Assembly: GCF_043575855.1 (NCBI RefSeq)
Contig: NZ_CP144375.1
Coordinates: forward strand, 5,208,001 to 5,272,000
Direction: 5' to 3'
Length of the DNA stretch: 64,000 bases
Source: Kutzneria buriramensis
Lineage (GTDB): Bacteria; Actinomycetota; Actinomycetes; Mycobacteriales; Pseudonocardiaceae
The notes under the pieces are model-generated. The model was not told where the DNA came from and did not search any database. It worked only from the letters and a program-made list of their open reading frames with translations. This document shows, in pieces, positions 25,352 to 34,217 of the stretch. The translations under genes were made by a program, and so were the position numbers. Each line of letters begins with the position of its first letter. Within the stretch, counting starts at the first letter, position 1.

Positions 25352-27631
25352 TCAGCCCACGCCGTTGGAGACGGTCTCCGCCGGGGCGTCGGCGATGGTG
25401 GTGCTGCGGCGCTTCGACACCACGACCGCGACCACGATGACCGCCACCGCGACGATCGCGATGACGATGCGGATGGCCGGCGACTGGCCGGGCATGCTCA
25501 GCCCCACGATGGCCGGCGCGATCAGCACCGACACCAGGTTCATGACCTTCATCAGGGGGTTGATGGCCGGGCCCGCGGTGTCCTTGAACGGGTCGCCGAC
25601 GGTGTCGCCGATGACCGTCGCGGCGTGCGCGTCGGAGCCCTTGCCGCCGTGGTTGCCGTCCTCGACCAGCTTCTTCGCGTTGTCCCAGGCGCCACCGGAG
25701 TTGGCCAGGAACACCGCCATCAGCGTGCCGGTGGCGATGGCGCCGGCCAGATAGCCGGCCAGCGGGCCGACGCCGAGGCCGAAGCCGACCGCGATCGGCG
25801 CCAGGATCGCCAGCAGGCCCGGGGTGGCCAGCTCACGCAGCGAGTCGCGGGTGCAGATGTCCACGACCTTGCCGTACTCCGGGCGGACGGTGCCGTCCAT
25901 GATGCCGGGGTTGTCCTTGAACTGGCGGCGCACCTCGAACACGATCGCGCCGGCCGCCCGGGTGACGGCGTTGACCGCCAGGCCGGAGAACATGAACACC
26001 ACGGCCGCGCCGACGATCAGGCCGACCAGCGTGCTCGGCGTGAACACCGCGAAGGCCGCGCTCACGTTCTGCTGCACCACGTCCAGGCCGGCGCCGTTGA
26101 CGTACGAGCCGAACAGCGCGGTCGCCGCGAGCACGGCGGTGGCGATCGCGATGCCCTTGGTGATGGCCTTGGTGGTGTTGCCGACCGCGTCCAGCTCGGT
26201 GAGCAGCTTGGCGCCGTCCTCGCTGATCTCGCCGGACATCTCGGCGATGCCCTGCGCGTTGTCGGAGACCGGGCCGAAGGTGTCCATGGCGACGATGACG
26301 CCGACCGTGGTGAGCAGGCCGGTGCCGGCCAGCGCCACCGCGAACAGCGCCACCGCGACGCTGCCGGACAGCAGGAACGCGCCGTAGACCGCGGCACCGA
26401 TGACGATCGCGGTGTAGACGGCGGACTCGAAGCCGACCGAGATGCCGGACAGGATCACGGTGGCCGCGCCGGTCAGCGAGGTCTCGCCGACGGTCTTGAC
26501 CGGCTTGTACTCGGTGCCGGTGAAGTAGCCGGTCAGCCACAGGATGATCGCCGCGAGCACGATGCCGATGATCACCGCGACCGCCGCGATCAGCGCTGGG
26601 TTGCCGCCGTCGGAGATGCCGTGGTCGAGCTTGGCGAATGTGCTCGGAAGGTAGACAAAGGCCGCGATGGTGCACAGCACCGCGGAGATCACCGCGGAGA
26701 TGTAGAACGAGCGGTTGATCGCCGCCAGGCCGTTCTCGCCGGGCCGGGCCTTGGTGATGTAGACGCCGATCACCGCGGTGAGCACGCCGATGGCCGGCAC
26801 GATCAGCGGGAACAGCAGGCCCTGGGTGCCGAAGGCGACCGAGCCGAGGATCAGCGCCGCGACCAGCATCACCGAGTAGGACTCGAACAGGTCCGCCGCC
26901 ATGCCGGCGCAGTCGCCCACGTTGTCGCCGACGTTGTCGGCGATGGTCGCGGCGTTGCGCGGGTCGTCCTCGGGGATGTTCTGCTCGACCTTGCCGACCA
27001 GGTCGGCGCCCACGTCCGCGGCCTTGGTGAAGATGCCGCCGCCGACACGCATGAACATGGCGAGCAGGGCGGCGCCGAAGCCGAAGCCCTCCAGCACCTT
27101 GGGGGCCTCGCCGGCGAAGGCCAGCACGACCACGGAGGCGCCCAGCAGGCCGAGGCCCACCGTGCTCATGCCGACCACACCGCCGGTGCGGAAAGCTACG
27201 CGCATCGCCTTCTCGCGACCGCCCTCGGGCTCGTTGGCGGCTGCGGCAACGCGCAGGTTCGCGCGGGTCGACAGCCACATGCCCAGGTAGCCGATCGCCG
27301 CGGAGAACACGGCGCCGATGATGAAGAAGACAGAGCGGCCGATGCGTTCGCCGATACTGTCCGCGGGAAGGAAGAACAGCAGCACGAAGACGATGACCAC
27401 GAAAATGGCCAGCGTGCGGAACTGCCGGTTGAGATAGGCCGCGGCGCCCTCTTGAACAGCCTTCGCGATGTCCTGCATCTTCGGGGTGCCCTGGCCGGCG
27501 GCCAGCACCTCCTTGCGCAGCACGAACGCGATGGCCAGGGCGATGATGGCGACCACGGCGACCACACCGACGATGGTGTAGTCACCCCCGGACAGCGTCA
27601 GGCTGCTGTCCGCGAGTTGTTGCCGGGACAT
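25352..27631 (-). CDS. hppA: K+-insensitive proton-pumping inorganic pyrophosphatase
   Basis: A 759-residue membrane pyrophosphatase with about 16 helices. The substrate site includes DVGADLVGKVEQ and DNVGDNVGDCAGMAADLFE. The segment GNTTKAITKG carries Lys where K+-dependent enzymes have Ala, so this is the K+-independent, H+-pumping class. It couples PPi hydrolysis to proton export and keeps PPi low for biosynthesis. The ATG at 27631 has AGGAGGACGG; an upstream in-frame ATG is rejected. Confidence 0.96.
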   Translation of the reverse strand: MSRQQLADSSLTLSGGDYTIVGVVAVVAIIALAIAFVLRKEVLAAGQGTPKMQDIAKAVQEGAAAYLNRQFRTLAIFVVIVFVLLFFLPADSIGERIGRSVFFIIGAVFSAAIGYLGMWLSTRANLRVAAAANEPEGGREKAMRVAFRTGGVVGMSTVGLGLLGASVVVLAFAGEAPKVLEGFGFGAALLAMFMRVGGGIFTKAADVGADLVGKVEQNIPEDDPRNAATIADNVGDNVGDCAGMAADLFESYSVMLVAALILGSVAFGTQGLLFPLIVPAIGVLTAVIGVYITKARPGENGLAAINRSFYISAVISAVLCTIAAFVYLPSTFAKLDHGISDGGNPALIAAVAVIIGIVLAAIILWLTGYFTGTEYKPVKTVGETSLTGAATVILSGISVGFESAVYTAIVIGAAVYGAFLLSGSVAVALFAVALAGTGLLTTVGVIVAMDTFGPVSDNAQGIAEMSGEISEDGAKLLTELDAVGNTTKAITKGIAIATAVLAATALFGSYVNGAGLDVVQQNVSAAFAVFTPSTLVGLIVGAAVVFMFSGLAVNAVTRAAGAIVFEVRRQFKDNPGIMDGTVRPEYGKVVDICTRDSLRELATPGLLAILAPIAVGFGLGVGPLAGYLAGAIATGTLMAVFLANSGGAWDNAKKLVEDGNHGGKGSDAHAATVIGDTVGDPFKDTAGPAINPLMKVMNLVSVLIAPAIVGLSMPGQSPAIRIVIAIVAVAVIVVAVVVSKRRSTTIADAPAETVSNGVG

Positions 27632-27688
27632 CCGTCCTCCTGGTGACGTCATGCGTGTTACAGCCGTCAGCGCCAGGAGCCGGTGTCG

Positions 27689-27813
27689 TGCGTCGGCTCC
27701 GACGCAGCGTGTGCACCCTCACACAAGGGTGCGATGCCGGCGGAGTCTATTGGTCGGTCAAGGCGGCCAGACGATCAGTCCCGTTCCGTTCACAGTCCGT
27801 TATCTGGAACGGG
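27689..27813. promoter_or_regulatory. Divergent hppA/helicase promoter region with three inverted repeats
   Basis: Three inverted repeats fill this gap: TGCGTCGG-CT-CCGACGCA (27689-27706), GCACCCT-6-AGGGTGC (27713-27732) and CCCGTTCC-18-GGAACGGG (27780-27813). The first is tight enough for a dimeric repressor. The others could be hairpins in a leader RNA. No regulator gene is adjacent. Confidence 0.45.
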
Positions 27814-27876
27814 CTTTGTGAATCGATAAAGCGGGCATCTGCGGAGCCTGTGGCGATGCGCCGCCGAACACCTTGA

Positions 27877-30255
27877 GTGAACGTCCGCTCGGCCGGTCGA
27901 GTGGTGTCGCACCTGTGTGCGAAGCTCGGGGCTGTGGGCGGAACCGAGCGTGGTCGCGAACTGCTGCGGCGCGTCCTGGCCGGAGTGCCGGCGGGCGAGT
28001 CGCCGCTGACGCACGTCACCGACCAGCCCGAGCGGCGCGGCCGGCACGCCGACTGGCCGGCCTGGGCCGATCCGGGGCTGGTCAGCGCGCTGCGCGAGGC
28101 CGGCGTCGAGCGGCCGTGGACGCACCAGGCGCGCGCCGCCGAGCTCGCCTGGTCGGGAAAACATGTGGTTCTCGCCACAGGCACGGCGTCCGGGAAGTCG
28201 CTCGGGTACCAGCTGCCGGTGCTGAGCCGTCTGGCTGAAGATCAGCGGGCGACCGCGTTGTACCTGGCCCCGACCAAGGCGCTGGGCGCCGACCAGCTCA
28301 GGTCGGTGTCGGCGCTGGGGGTCGACGGGGTGCGGCCCGCGTCGTTCGACGGCGACACCCCGATGGTCGAGCGGGACTGGGTCCGCGCGCACTCCCGCTG
28401 GATCTTCACCAACCCCGACATGCTGCACCGCGGCGTGCTGCCCAACCACGCACGCTGGCAGTCCTTCTTCCGTCGACTGGCCTACGTCGTCGTCGACGAA
28501 TGCCACTCCTACCGGGGCGTTTTCGGCTCGCACGTGGCGCTGCTGATGCGCCGGCTTCGTCGCGTCGCGGCCAAGTACGGCGCCTCGCCGGTGTTCGTGC
28601 TCGCCTCGGCCACCGTCGCCGACCCGGCCGGCTCCGCGCACCGACTCTGCGGCGTCGAATGTGAGGCCATCGATGAGGACGCCTCGCCGCGCGGCGAGCG
28701 GACCGTCGCGCTGTGGGAGCCGCCGCTGCTGGAGGAGCTCGCCGGCGAGAACGGGGCCCCGATCCGCCGGGCAGCCGGCAGCGAGGCCGCCCGCATCCTC
28801 GCCGACCTGGTCATAGAGAAGGCCCGGACGTTGGCGTTCGTCCGCTCCCGGCGAGGGGCGGAGCTGACCGCGCTGGCCGCCCGGCGGCTGTTGGCCGAGG
28901 TCGACGACGACCTGGTCGGGCGAGTCGCCGCCTACCGCGCCGGCTTCCTGCCCGAGGAGCGCCGGGCGCTGGAGCGGTCGCTGGCCGACGGTCGCCTGCT
29001 CGGCGTCGCCACCACCAACGCCCTCGAACTCGGCGTCGACATCGCCGGTCTGGACGCCGTTGTGGTCGCCGGCTACCCGGGCACCCTCGCCTCGTTCTGG
29101 CAGCAGGCCGGCCGCGCCGGGCGGACCGGCGACGGGTCGCTGGTGGTGTTCGTGGCCAGGGACGACCCGCTCGACACGTACCTCGTTCACCACCCGGCCG
29201 CCGTGCTGGACAAGCCCGTCGAGGCCACCGTGCTGGATCCCGTCAACCCGTACGTGCTTGCCCCGCAGCTCGCCTGTGCCGCCGCCGAACTGCCGCTCAC
29301 CCCGGACTGCCTGGCCACCCTCGGCGGCCCGATCGCCCGGGAGATCGTCGACGACCTGGTGCAGGACGGCCTGCTCCGCAAGCGCCCCACCGGCTGGTTC
29401 TGGACCTCCCGCGAGCGGCCGCACGCCGGCGTCGACATCCGTGGCTCGGGCGGCGAGCAGATCGCCGTCGTCGAGGGCGACTCCGGGCGGATGCTCGGCA
29501 CCGTCGACCCCGGCTCGGCCACGTGGCAGGTCCATCCCGGCGCCCTGTACCTGCACCAGGGCACCTCGTACGTGGTCGACGTGCTCGACCTGGAGGACGG
29601 CCTGGCGCTGGTGCACGCCGAGGACCCGGAGTGGACCACCCAGCCGCGCAACGTCGTCGACATCTCGGTCGTGCGCACCGCCCAGCAGGAGAACTTCGCC
29701 GGCGGGGTGCAGGTGTGCCTGGGCGAGGTCGACGTGACCTCACAGGTCGTCGGCTACCTGCGCAAACTCCCGTCCGGCCGGGTCATCGACCAAGTGCCGC
29801 TGGACCTGCCCGAGCAGACCCTGCGCACTCGCGCCGTCTGGTACACGGTCAGCCAGGACCTGCTCGAAGCCGCCGGCACCGAGGCCCCTCGCGTCCCCGG
29901 GGCCCTGCACGCCGCCGAGCACGCCGCCATCGGCCTGCTGCCGCTGTTCGCCACCTGTGACCGGTGGGACATCGGCGGCGTGTCCACCGCCCTGCACGCC
30001 GACACCGGCGAGGCCACCGTGTTCGTGCACGACGGCCATCCCGGCGGCGCCGGCTTCGCCGACCGCGGCCACGCCGCCCTGATTCCCTGGCTCACCGCCA
30101 CCCGTGAGGCCATCGCCTCGTGCGAGTGCCTGATGGGCTGCCCGTCCTGCGTCCAGTCCCCCAAGTGCGGCAACGGCAACGAGCCCCTGGACAAGGAGGG
30201 CGCGGTCGCCGTCCTAACGGCAATCCTGAACGTGATCGACACGAAGACCGCCTAG
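27877..30255 (+). CDS. DEAD/DEAH-box helicase with MrfA-type C-terminal zinc domain
   Basis: A 792-residue SF2 helicase of the helicase/secretion-neighbourhood type (Rv3649-like). Walker A is the variant ATGTASGKS (Lys107), the DEAH box is VVDECHSY, and motif VI is QQAGRAGRTG. The C-terminal DUF1998/MZB region has the four-cysteine pattern CECLMGCPSCVQSPKC (Cys749-764) seen in Hrq1/MrfA helicases, which unwind 3'-5' and act in crosslink repair. It is divergent from hppA. GTG start; in-frame GTGs at 27901 and 27904 are alternatives. Confidence 0.94.
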   Translation: MNVRSAGRVVSHLCAKLGAVGGTERGRELLRRVLAGVPAGESPLTHVTDQPERRGRHADWPAWADPGLVSALREAGVERPWTHQARAAELAWSGKHVVLATGTASGKSLGYQLPVLSRLAEDQRATALYLAPTKALGADQLRSVSALGVDGVRPASFDGDTPMVERDWVRAHSRWIFTNPDMLHRGVLPNHARWQSFFRRLAYVVVDECHSYRGVFGSHVALLMRRLRRVAAKYGASPVFVLASATVADPAGSAHRLCGVECEAIDEDASPRGERTVALWEPPLLEELAGENGAPIRRAAGSEAARILADLVIEKARTLAFVRSRRGAELTALAARRLLAEVDDDLVGRVAAYRAGFLPEERRALERSLADGRLLGVATTNALELGVDIAGLDAVVVAGYPGTLASFWQQAGRAGRTGDGSLVVFVARDDPLDTYLVHHPAAVLDKPVEATVLDPVNPYVLAPQLACAAAELPLTPDCLATLGGPIAREIVDDLVQDGLLRKRPTGWFWTSRERPHAGVDIRGSGGEQIAVVEGDSGRMLGTVDPGSATWQVHPGALYLHQGTSYVVDVLDLEDGLALVHAEDPEWTTQPRNVVDISVVRTAQQENFAGGVQVCLGEVDVTSQVVGYLRKLPSGRVIDQVPLDLPEQTLRTRAVWYTVSQDLLEAAGTEAPRVPGALHAAEHAAIGLLPLFATCDRWDIGGVSTALHADTGEATVFVHDGHPGGAGFADRGHAALIPWLTATREAIASCECLMGCPSCVQSPKCGNGNEPLDKEGAVAVLTAILNVIDTKTA

Positions 30256-30270
30256 CCCGAACACCGCAAA

Positions 30271-30381
30271 CGGGGTCCGGGGCGAAGCCCCGGCGTGGGG
30301 GTGCGGGGGCCGGGCAAGCAGGAGGCCGCGGCGGCCAAGGCCGAGGGGCGGGAGCCGCACCCCCGCAAAAGCTCCGAGCGA
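30271..30381. repeat. GC-rich intergenic repeat, copy 2
   Basis: Nearly identical to 9748-9814 over its first 45 bases. It is then interrupted by a 44-bp GC-rich insert (about 30316-30359) before the CCCCGCAAAA...GAGCGA end. Confidence 0.8.
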
Positions 30382-30415
30382 ACCAGGCGAGCGCGTGCGC
30401 GAGCATGGTTCGCTC
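30376..30415. terminator. Hairpin after helicase
   Basis: Ten-base perfect arms GAGCGAACCA/TGGTTCGCTC with a 20-nt internally paired loop. A second compact hairpin (AAGGCGCC-GGG-GGCGCCTT) follows at 30426-30444. Confidence 0.7.
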
Positions 30416-30775
30416 ATTCGTGAGGAAGGCGCCGGGGGCGCCTTCTCGGCGCGCACCCCGGCGCTCTCCATATTCCGCCGAACATCTCCACCATCGCCTG
30501 CCACCGCGTTGTGTGTGCGACCGGCGAGGTGGCGTCTCGACCGCGAGGCGCTTCACGGGCACCAGGGAGGCGGTGGTGTCCGGCGCGGCGGTCGCCCTCG
30601 TCGGGGCCGGCGGGACCCGGCCCCTCCCGGTCGCATCCGGGAGGCGATCTTCGGTGCTGGTGTTCGGCTGTGCACCTGTCCCGGGTCCACCTCGCCCACG
30701 AGCGGGAACGGCGAGGCGACGGTCGGGCAGGGTCGTTCTTCCAACTGTGGTGCGGTTCTTCGACGGTGGTGCGGT

Positions 30776-30838
30776 GGCTGCGTCGGGTCCGCGCGCTCGG
30801 GGTCGTCGCGGGAGACGTCGCGAGGACCCGACGCAGCC
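30776..30838 (-). terminator. Long stem-loop at the 3' end of the Prim-Pol-like gene
   Basis: Perfect 15-bp arms (GGCTGCGTCGGGTCC and complement) enclose 33 nt. It starts ten bases beyond the leftward stop codon at 30849. Confidence 0.7.
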
Positions 30839-30848
30839 GGTGGAGCGA

Positions 30849-31487
30849 TCAGAAGGAGTCGGCCGCCACGAGGCGCTGGGCGGAGGAACCCAGCAGCTCG
30901 ACAACGTGATCCGGTCGGGTGGCCTCGACGAGGGCCTCCTGCACGACCTGGGAATCCGGCAGCGACCAACCGCAGACCTCGGGCTTCACCCGCCAGTGCA
31001 CGACACCGTGCTGGAAGGGCGTGGGCGGCAAAGGGATCCAGCTGTTCAGGCCGTGCAGCACGATGTCGCCGCGTCCGGCGAGATCGGCCGACAGCTCCTG
31101 GCCGGAGTTGACCAGGAACATCCACTTGCCGGCAGGGGTCGCGGCGATCGGCACCGGCACACCGGTCGAGCGCAGCACCGTGGCCACGCGCCGGCCGAGC
31201 TCGGCGTCCACCTCGATGGCGTCCACCACGTAGCCGGTGGCGACCAGCAGGCTGTACCGCCGGCCGGTCCACCAGGCCGCGACCTGCTCCGGCTTGGTGC
31301 CGATGCGGTCGACCCAGTCGCGGTGCACCGGCACCGGGCCGGTCTGCTCGACGCCGTCCCTGCCCGCCCACTGCGAGCCCGTCGGATAGGTGCCCGGCAG
31401 CACCGGCCATCCGCGCCACGCGAGGCCCATCGCCTCAGCCCGCAGCTCGATGCGGAACGCGCCGCGCCAGCTATCCGACCAATCCAT
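30849..31487 (-). CDS. Prim-Pol (bifunctional primase/polymerase)-like protein
   Basis: A 212-residue protein resembling the N-terminal Prim-Pol domain of bifunctional DNA primase/polymerases: an early GWPVLPGTYPTGSQW, a WW-containing segment (PEQVAAWWTGRRYSLLVATG), then the acidic strand VVDAIEVDAELG where the family places its metal-binding acidic residues. The DxD is degenerate (DAIEVD), so catalysis is uncertain. The length equals one Prim-Pol domain with no helicase fused. It is monocistronic, between the helicase and the Tad operon. Confidence 0.65.
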   Translation of the reverse strand: MDWSDSWRGAFRIELRAEAMGLAWRGWPVLPGTYPTGSQWAGRDGVEQTGPVPVHRDWVDRIGTKPEQVAAWWTGRRYSLLVATGYVVDAIEVDAELGRRVATVLRSTGVPVPIAATPAGKWMFLVNSGQELSADLAGRGDIVLHGLNSWIPLPPTPFQHGVVHWRVKPEVCGWSLPDSQVVQEALVEATRPDHVVELLGSSAQRLVAADSF

Positions 31488-31746
31488 CTTCCGTCGCCTC
31501 CTTGACCGTCAGGCACCGTGTCGGCGCCCACAACACACTCAACGGCATCCGGTCCCGGCTCCGTAACCCCGCGTCGACCACTGGTAGCTGACGCACGGCG
31601 AGTGATGCGCCCGCCGGCGATGGGCTGAACGGTGGACGGCAGCCCGTCCCGCGACGAGGAGCGGCCCCGAAGAGTGACGACACGCCGCCAAGCGGGTGTG
31701 ACACCACTCACCGCCGCTGAGCGACCGCTCGTCGTGTCATTACCGG

Positions 31747-32118
31747 TCAACGGCCGCCGGCCACTTCAGCCGGACCTGCACGGGCGTGGGCGTTGGCCGT
31801 GCCGGACAACGCCGCCCAGCCCGGTGGTCGGGCGGTCACCTCGACGTAGGCCTCCCATCCGCTGATGCGACAAGCGGTCATCGACGCCGACATCCGCTCG
31901 ACGATCCGGCCCGCCCGCTCGCAGGCGCGGTCCCCGCCGACGACCAGTTGACCGGCCGCCGCGAGCGCCGCGAGGTCCGCCGCCGCGGCCACCCGATGCC
32001 GGGTCACCACCGCCGCGCCGAGCTGGACGCCGACGCCCACGAGCAGCATCAGCACCGCGATCACGCCGACCACGAGCACCGTGGCCACGCCTCGTTCTTC
32101 GTCGAGGGCGACTCTCAT
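31747..32118 (-). CDS. Rv3654c-like TadE-like protein of the helicase/secretion neighbourhood
   Basis: A 123-residue protein with a short basic N-terminus, the motif ERG-VATVLVVG resembling a type IVb prepilin cleavage site, one hydrophobic helix (about 9-38), and a small exported domain with two Cys (RACER and TACRIS). It is the last gene of the leftward pilus operon and overlaps the TadE gene by 4 bp. It is probably a minor pilin. Confidence 0.85.
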   Translation of the reverse strand: MRVALDEERGVATVLVVGVIAVLMLLVGVGVQLGAAVVTRHRVAAAADLAALAAAGQLVVGGDRACERAGRIVERMSASMTACRISGWEAYVEVTARPPGWAALSGTANAHARAGPAEVAGGR

Positions 32119-32468
32119 CCGTCCCCCGCCCCCGGTTCCATCACCGCGTAGGCCGTGCCGGACGGGCGTAGGCCCAGCAGCAGCGGCACCGGCTTGGCGG
32201 TGACCGTCACGCTCACCTCGTCGCCGTTGACCGTGATCGACACATCGGCGCCCTCGGGGCCGAGACGACGGGCGGCGTCGGTGCCACGGGACCGGTCGCC
32301 GCGGGCGACCAGCCGGGCGACCTCGGCGGCGGCGTCGATGGAGCGCATGGCGGCGATCACGGCGCCGACCGCCGAGAGACTGAGCGCCAGCACGGCGATC
32401 AGGCCGCAGACGGCTATGGCGGCCTCGACGGTGACCGCGCCCCGGTCACTGCGGCACCGACAGCGCAC
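32115..32468 (-). CDS. TadE-family minor pilin
   Basis: A 117-residue protein with the TadE signature DRGAVTVEAAIAV: cleavage would follow Gly, leaving Ala-Val-Thr-Val-Glu at the mature end with Glu at +5. One N-terminal helix is followed by a small beta-rich domain. GTG start with GGAGGG 11 bases upstream. It overlaps the preceding pilin gene by 23 bp. Rv3655c-like. Confidence 0.87.
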   Translation of the reverse strand: MRCRCRSDRGAVTVEAAIAVCGLIAVLALSLSAVGAVIAAMRSIDAAAEVARLVARGDRSRGTDAARRLGPEGADVSITVNGDEVSVTVTAKPVPLLLGLRPSGTAYAVMEPGAGDG

Positions 32469-32637
32469 GATCGATCAGACCCTCCAGCAAGGAAAGGACG
32501 GATTCACCGGTCACCACCTTGAACAGCACCACCGCCAGCGCGGCAGCGCCGAGAGTGCCGATGACGTATTCCACAGTCGTCATTCCGGCGTCCTCGGAAC
32601 CGAGCATCACCCGGATCCGCCGGCGCAGAGCCCGCAT
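32446..32637 (-). CDS. DUF4244 Flp-type pilin
   Basis: A 63-residue protein. The ATG at 32637 has AGGAGG; longer in-frame starts are rejected. After a basic leader the sequence EDAGMTTVEYVIG is a type IVb prepilin site, cleaved after Gly with the conserved Glu-Tyr pair, followed by one long helix. It is the probable major pilin subunit of the Tad apparatus (Rv3656c-like). Confidence 0.9.
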   Translation of the reverse strand: MRALRRRIRVMLGSEDAGMTTVEYVIGTLGAAALAVVLFKVVTGESVLSLLEGLIDRALSVPQ

Positions 32638-32656
32638 CTTTCCTCCTTGTTCTCTG

Positions 32657-33400
32657 TCACCACGTGAGGAGCAGTCGTCCGGCCAGTCCCACCACCACGG
32701 GCAGCACACCCAGGCAGAAGAAGGCCGGCAGGAAGCACAGGCCGAGCGGAGCCGTGATCAACACCGCCGCCCGTTGCGCCCGGATCTCGGCCGTGTCGGC
32801 GGCCGTGGCCCGGATCCGCCGCGCCAGGCCGTCGGCGACCTCGGCGAGCGCGGTGCCGGAGCGGGCGCTGCGGCGAGCGGCCTTGGCCAACGCCGCCGTC
32901 GCCGGATCCGCCAGCGCAGGTGCCCATGCGCGCACGGGATCGGAACCCAGCGCCAGCAGTTCCGCGGTGTTGTGCAGCACCTCCGCACAGCCGGACGGCG
33001 CGTCCACCGCCACGGCCCGGATCGCCGTCGGCACCGGAAGACCGGCCCGCAGACAGGCGGCGAGCAGATCCCACGTCGCTGCCATCCGCAGCGGATCCGG
33101 TGGCGGCGGTCCGCGGCGGGTCACCCGCCGGCACCACAGGAACGCCGCAACGGCCACCACCAGCGCCGGCACCCAACCGAACAGCACCTCGGCCAACGCC
33201 CCGCCAGAGATTCCGGCCAACGCCGGCAGCCACTCCTGCGGCACCCGCGGTCCGCGCCGGGCCGTGGCACCCGCCGGCCCGAACACGATCGTGAGCCGAA
33301 CGCGAGCAGTCGTCGGTCCCGGTAATAGAAGGAGTGCGACCGCGAGAAGGAGCGCGGACACCGCGTAACCGGTCATCGGCAACACATCCCATGACCCCAC
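32657..33400 (-). CDS. TadC-like type II secretion F-domain protein
   Basis: A 247-residue membrane protein with an N-terminal helix, a central T2SSF domain (LLAACLRAGLPVPTAIRAV, then ARRSARSGTALAEVADGLA) and two C-terminal helices. It forms the inner-membrane platform with TadB. It starts at a GTG one base after the tadB stop codon. GTG 33385 or ATG 33376 are possible alternatives with similar support. Confidence 0.88.
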   Translation of the reverse strand: MGSWDVLPMTGYAVSALLLAVALLLLPGPTTARVRLTIVFGPAGATARRGPRVPQEWLPALAGISGGALAEVLFGWVPALVVAVAAFLWCRRVTRRGPPPPDPLRMAATWDLLAACLRAGLPVPTAIRAVAVDAPSGCAEVLHNTAELLALGSDPVRAWAPALADPATAALAKAARRSARSGTALAEVADGLARRIRATAADTAEIRAQRAAVLITAPLGLCFLPAFFCLGVLPVVVGLAGRLLLTW

Positions 33401-33401
33401 C

Positions 33402-34217
33402 TCACGGCAACGCCGCGTGGTCGGTCAGCTTGGCGCTCCACAGGACGCCGCCGCAGATGAGCAGTGCGCCGCCGGCGAGCAACAGCTGTCCGATGAGCGT
33501 GCTGGCGAGCACGTGCAGCGGCCGTGCGTCGATGGCCTCGCCGAGCAGCACACCGAGCTCGGGCAGGACCGCGAGCACGGCGGCACTGGCCCGTGGACCG
33601 GCCATGCGGGCGTGCACCTGCCGACTGAACTGGAGCCGCTGGTCGAGATCTCGTCGGACGGCGTCGAGCACCTCGGCGAGCGGAACGCCGTGCCGAGCGG
33701 CCAGCCGCCACGCACGGCCGACATGTCCCAGCACGCCGGCCAGGGAGGGCTCGGTGTGAGCACTGCGCGCCAGCGCCCGGTCGACGTCACCGCCGAGTCG
33801 GGCGGTGTGAGCAACGGTGCTCATCGCCTTGGCCGCCAACGGATCGGCGTCCATGGCGGCCCGCTCGGCCGCGGTGGCCGGATGGGCGCCCACGCGGAGT
33901 TCTGCCACCAGTGCCCCGAGCGCACCGACCATGCCCTCGGTGACCTGGGCCCGGCGACGAGCGGTGCGCCGGGAATGCCATCGCCGCCAACAAGTCAGAC
34001 ACAGCACTGCATTCGCCACCGCGCCACCGGGCCCGAGCACCGACCATCCGACGAAGGCACCGGCGACCGCCAGCACCGCGCTGGTCGGACGGGGCAGCCG
34101 CCGACGGTGCTTCGGGTGATGCGACACCGGCAGCACCGCCCGCAGCCGTCGCGGCGCATGCCGAACGGGCCAGACCAGAACGGCCACCGCCAGCAGAGCG
34201 AGGGAAAGGCTCAGCAT
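33402..34217 (-). CDS. TadB-like type II secretion F-domain protein
   Basis: A 271-residue membrane protein: two N-terminal helices, a T2SSF domain (LVAELRVGAHPATAAERAA ... WRLAARHGVPLAEVLDAV) and two C-terminal helices. The ATG lies inside the end of tadA (7-bp overlap) with AAAGGGG upstream. It is partner of TadC in the pilus base (Rv3658c-like). Confidence 0.9.
   Translation of the reverse strand: MLSLSLALLAVAVLVWPVRHAPRRLRAVLPVSHHPKHRRRLPRPTSAVLAVAGAFVGWSVLGPGGAVANAVLCLTCWRRWHSRRTARRRAQVTEGMVGALGALVAELRVGAHPATAAERAAMDADPLAAKAMSTVAHTARLGGDVDRALARSAHTEPSLAGVLGHVGRAWRLAARHGVPLAEVLDAVRRDLDQRLQFSRQVHARMAGPRASAAVLAVLPELGVLLGEAIDARPLHVLASTLIGQLLLAGGALLICGGVLWSAKLTDHAALP

Larger units (their letters stand above)
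30256..30848. other. 593-bp intergenic stretch with repeat copy 2 and several hairpins
   Basis: The region holds the second copy of the GC-rich repeat and three separate stem-loops (annotated individually). Open frames across it have poor codon bias. Some merely translate the repeat into an artefactual PHPHAGASPRTP-type peptide. I see no gene here. Confidence 0.6.

Noticed and set aside
30092..30904. Long frames across the 593-bp gap after the helicase
   Set aside because: They translate the GC-rich repeat and hairpins, with poor codon bias and no recognisable domain.
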